Assembly (NCBI GenBank): GCA_048360435.1
Contig: DBGCOP010000030.1
Coordinates: 62,001-126,000 of the forward strand
Length of the DNA stretch: 64,000 nucleotides
Source: Limenecus sp048360435
GTDB lineage: Bacteria > Cyanobacteriota > Vampirovibrionia > Gastranaerophilales > Gastranaerophilaceae
Direction: 5' to 3'
The notes below the pieces were generated by a model that made no database searches, was not told the origin of the DNA, and was given only the letters and a program-made list of their open reading frames with translations. Position 1 is the stretch's first letter; each line of letters starts with the position of its first letter. The translations under genes and the position numbers were made by a program. Positions 61,637-64,000 of the stretch are shown piece by piece.

Positions 61637-63469
61637 ATGAGTTTACCAATGACAGGTTTACCATCCAATTACACAAACAACAGCTTGTACTGGCAATATC
61701 TTGCTATGATTATGCAAAACGCTCAACAACAGCAACAAGCACAGCTTCAAAATCTTCAAGCTATGGCAGAACAACGCCAGCAGCAAATAGCTCAACAACA
61801 AGCTATGCAAGCACAACAGCAGACTCAACAGGTACAAGATACATATACAGCTCAACAACCAGCAGCACAAACACAGACTCAACCGCCTCAAATGCCTTCA
61901 ACAGCTAAAGACGGAAAAGATGACGGAAAAATAAGCTGGAAATCAAAACTCAAAAACTTTGGCAAAGGTATAGGCAACTTCTTCAAAGGAATGGTTTGCG
62001 ATGAAAACGGCAAATTCAGCTGGAAAAGAACTCTTACAACAGTCGGAGTTGCAGCAGGTGCAGTAGCACTTACAGTAGCAACAGGCGGAGCAGCTACACC
62101 GTTTTTAGTTGCAGCAGGTGCAACAATGGGCGCAGTTCAAGTTGGAAAAGGTGCTTACAAAGCAGCAACAGCAAAAACAGATGCAGAAGCAGAACAAGCA
62201 TGGCAGGATATAGGAAGCGGAACAACAGCAGTTGTCGGTTCCGTAGCAGGTGCAAAAGGTGCTCTAAAATCAGCAGGAGTTGCTGTTCCAAAAGGCAACG
62301 CTGTAACAAGCAGCTTAAGAGCAACCGGTGAATGCTTCAAAATAGCAGGCAAAGGTATGACAAGCGGAGCTAAAGCAGCAGTTTTGCATCCTATGCAGTC
62401 AGCAAGAAACGTATCTGCATATTACAAAAACACTATGAAACCAAACCTCCAAAAAGCTTTTTCATACAAAAACGGTCACAAAAATTATACAGAAGCTATG
62501 GAACAAAAATTCAACAAAAACATAGAAAAAATTGATTCACAAATAAAATCCTTGAATGACGAATTAGCAACAAATCCTTCAGCTTCAAGAGTACAAGAAA
62601 TCAATACAAAACTTACTGAATTAAATGCACAAAAGAATGTTGAAACAGCCAGACTTAATTTCAACAACGGAAAAAATAAAGCAATGGATGCTCTTGAACA
62701 AAAAATCACTGAAGTAGAAGCAAAACTCGCAGACCCTGCTACTTCAGCAGCAGAAAAAGCAAGATTGTCAGCACAACGTGAACAATTCTATGAAATGGCA
62801 GACATTGTAGATTCAAAATACAAAATCGGAGTTAATAAAGCAGCAAAAGCAAGAGAAGACTACATCACAAACCTCAAAGAACAATTAAAAACAGCATCAA
62901 AAGATAAAGCAGATGCAATAAAACTTGAAATTAAAACACAAGAATCATTGATGAAAGGTTTGAAAGCACAACAAAAAGTAGAAGTTGCTCAGCATAACAT
63001 TCAAAAAGCAAACTCTGACATAACAAGACTCAACTGGGAACTCAAAAAAGTCGGAATTACAGATGCACAAAAAGAAGCAATCACATCCAGAATTGCAAAA
63101 ATCGAAAAAGCTATCGTAAAAGATAAACAAATCCTCAAAAATGCTAACTATAAAACAGCAGCAAACACAACTCTTCCTCAAGTAGGTCTCGCATACGGTT
63201 CATATTACCTCGGCGGAAGAAGCGCAGCTCCCGAAGGAATGACCCAAGAAGAATTGGAAGCATATTATATGCAGCAATTAGCGGCTGAACAAGCAGCACA
63301 ACAACAGCAGTATCTAGACCCCAATCAAATGACGGCTGCAAACAACACAAACGGCTACGCACAAGCTTCGCAATATAATCCCTCATTATTTGCAATGCAG
63401 CCGCCAATGGGGACCGGACTCGAATTTGAAGACTTATATGTCTCACCTTATCCGGAAATGATTTTCTAA
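61637..63469 (+). CDS. Gln-rich, glycine-zipper, coiled-coil protein
   Basis: 610 residues from the ATG at 61637 (AGAGGA upstream; an in-frame TTG at 61622 is rejected). Parts in order: a polyglutamine-rich N-terminus (about 27-90, many Q-Q and A-Q pairs); W-K-S-K-L-K-N-F-G-K-G-I-G-N-F-F-K-G; two Gly/Ala/Val-rich hydrophobic stretches (about 135-175 and 192-215), which resemble the glycine-zipper hairpin of the J-domain protein; a long Lys/Glu/Ala coiled coil (about 280-510); and a second Gln-rich region near the C-terminus (about 535-575). No signal peptide. It could be a membrane-inserting or filament-forming protein; family not recognised. Confidence 0.7.
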   Translation: MSLPMTGLPSNYTNNSLYWQYLAMIMQNAQQQQQAQLQNLQAMAEQRQQQIAQQQAMQAQQQTQQVQDTYTAQQPAAQTQTQPPQMPSTAKDGKDDGKISWKSKLKNFGKGIGNFFKGMVCDENGKFSWKRTLTTVGVAAGAVALTVATGGAATPFLVAAGATMGAVQVGKGAYKAATAKTDAEAEQAWQDIGSGTTAVVGSVAGAKGALKSAGVAVPKGNAVTSSLRATGECFKIAGKGMTSGAKAAVLHPMQSARNVSAYYKNTMKPNLQKAFSYKNGHKNYTEAMEQKFNKNIEKIDSQIKSLNDELATNPSASRVQEINTKLTELNAQKNVETARLNFNNGKNKAMDALEQKITEVEAKLADPATSAAEKARLSAQREQFYEMADIVDSKYKIGVNKAAKAREDYITNLKEQLKTASKDKADAIKLEIKTQESLMKGLKAQQKVEVAQHNIQKANSDITRLNWELKKVGITDAQKEAITSRIAKIEKAIVKDKQILKNANYKTAANTTLPQVGLAYGSYYLGGRSAAPEGMTQEELEAYYMQQLAAEQAAQQQQYLDPNQMTAANNTNGYAQASQYNPSLFAMQPPMGTGLEFEDLYVSPYPEMIF

Positions 63470-63497
63470 AGTTTCAAATTAAACATCATATTACATA

Positions 63498-63529
63498 AAA
63501 GGTAAGAACTAATTCTTACCTTTCTTTTT
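63498..63529 (+). terminator. Terminator of the Gln-rich protein gene, overlapping the end of lgt
   Basis: AAAGGTAAGAA and TTCTTACCTTT form an 11-bp stem with a CTAA loop, followed by C and five T. The loop contains the lgt stop codon on the other strand. Confidence 0.85.
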
Positions 63530-64000
63530 ATATATTAGCAATAATGCAGACACAGCAAATAAGATAATCAAAATACTGACAATCTGAGCGACAGGCATAC
63601 TTCCTATATTCAATACACTGTCAAGCCTGCACCACTCAATAAAAAACCTGCCGAGAGAATACAAAATTAAATAACTGAAAAATACTGTTCCGTCTTTTAT
63701 ACCTGAAATTTTTCTTATAAAGAAAAACAAAATCAAAAATACTAAAACATCCCAAATTGACTCATATAAAAAAGCCGGATGATAATACGCAACGTCTTCA
63801 AAACCCACAGGTCTGAAAGAAGGAGGAATATACAAACCCAGATAAGGAATTGAACAAGGGCGACCAAAAGCTTCACAGTTGAAGTAGTTTCCAAATCTTC
63901 CGACAGCCTGACCGACTACCAGCCCGAAAGAAAAGACATCTGCATATTTCAAAAAATTAATTTTTTTAATCTTTGCAAAAATCAAACCGGAAACAACTCC
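63509..64000 (-). CDS. lgt: Prolipoprotein diacylglyceryl transferase, C-terminal part, cut by right edge
   Basis: The minus-strand frame runs off the window edge with G-V-V-S-G, so the TTG at 63985 is internal and not a start. The retained 163 residues hold the Lgt core: V-V-G-Q-A-V-G-R-F-G-N-Y-F-N-C-E, then Y-H-P-A-F-L-Y-E-S and the last membrane helices (R-F-F-I-E-W-C-R-L-D). Lgt transfers diacylglycerol from phosphatidylglycerol to the lipobox cysteine, an inner-membrane step needed for lipoproteins such as the binding protein at 35814. Confidence 0.93.
   Translation of the reverse strand, partial: GVVSGLIFAKIKKINFLKYADVFSFGLVVGQAVGRFGNYFNCEAFGRPCSIPYLGLYIPPSFRPVGFEDVAYYHPAFLYESIWDVLVFLILFFFIRKISGIKDGTVFFSYLILYSLGRFFIEWCRLDSVLNIGSMPVAQIVSILIILFAVSALLLIYKKKGKN

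Noticed and set aside
63509..63985. TTG start for lgt at 63985
   Set aside because: The frame stays open to the window edge with residues expected inside Lgt, so the gene is truncated by the edge and not started there.

Overview
The window is 64 kb of A+T-rich bacterial chromosome, densely packed with genes on both strands. I saw no rRNA, tRNA, CRISPR array, insertion sequence or prophage. The cell looks Gram-negative: there is an MlaE-type lipid permease, lipoprotein processing (Lgt and a lipobox solute-binding protein) and proteins that look periplasmic or outer-membrane. It looks anaerobic or microaerophilic and fermentative: rubrerythrin, a BadF-type activator, NadA, and glycogen enzymes (MalQ fragment, GlgA). 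The best guess is a non-photosynthetic relative of Cyanobacteria from an animal gut (Melainabacteria/Gastranaerophilales type). This rests on gene mix, base composition and the recurring N-terminal S-F-K-G-like motif in lineage-specific proteins. It is inference; no marker gene was searched.

Layout. 1-15.7 kb: a 4-alpha-glucanotransferase fragment, ilvE with an mlaE-like permease, a ferritin-like protein, proC, then rpmH-rnpA-hisD, a Cys-cluster protein, mutL, a putative membrane-anchored ADP-ribosyltransferase, two unknowns with prmC, rubrerythrin behind a clear promoter/operator, two paralogous secreted helical proteins and a nucleotidyltransferase. 15.7-20.7 kb: a membrane-tethered Hsp20-like protein, an 802-residue EF-hand/LysM-like/J-domain protein and an orphan BadF-family activator. 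20.7-26 kb: four tandem, overlapping paralogues that look like HNH nucleases whose zinc knuckle is split by a 190-270 residue helical insert. 26-39.3 kb: a TPR protein, topA-aroE, a membrane protein with four S-F-K-G motifs, serA, a LysM/EF-hand protein, an orphan peptide-binding lipoprotein and a SulP transporter. 39.3-49.9 kb: an enlarged glycogen synthase, a soluble protein resembling the FlhA cytoplasmic domain beside a RicT/PSP1 protein, aspS-nudix-HAD-ispF, nadA-marC. 49.9-64 kb: a secreted pentapeptide-repeat protein with a secreted beta-rich protein, a GNAT-like protein, two related single-pass proteins flanking ribF, ribH with two DUF4013-like membrane proteins, a cupin, dnaB, dnaK, a Gln-rich glycine-zipper protein and the C-terminal part of lgt.

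How it fits together. Housekeeping functions (translation, replication, repair, amino-acid and cofactor synthesis) are interleaved with lineage-specific envelope or exported-looking proteins. The latter share features: an N-terminal disordered stretch with an S-F-K-G-like motif, LysM plus EF-hand modules, glycine-zipper hydrophobic hairpins, and toxin- or nuclease-like catalytic folds (ART, HNH). Together with the stand-alone FlhA-like domain, these are the parts most likely to contain undescribed biology.
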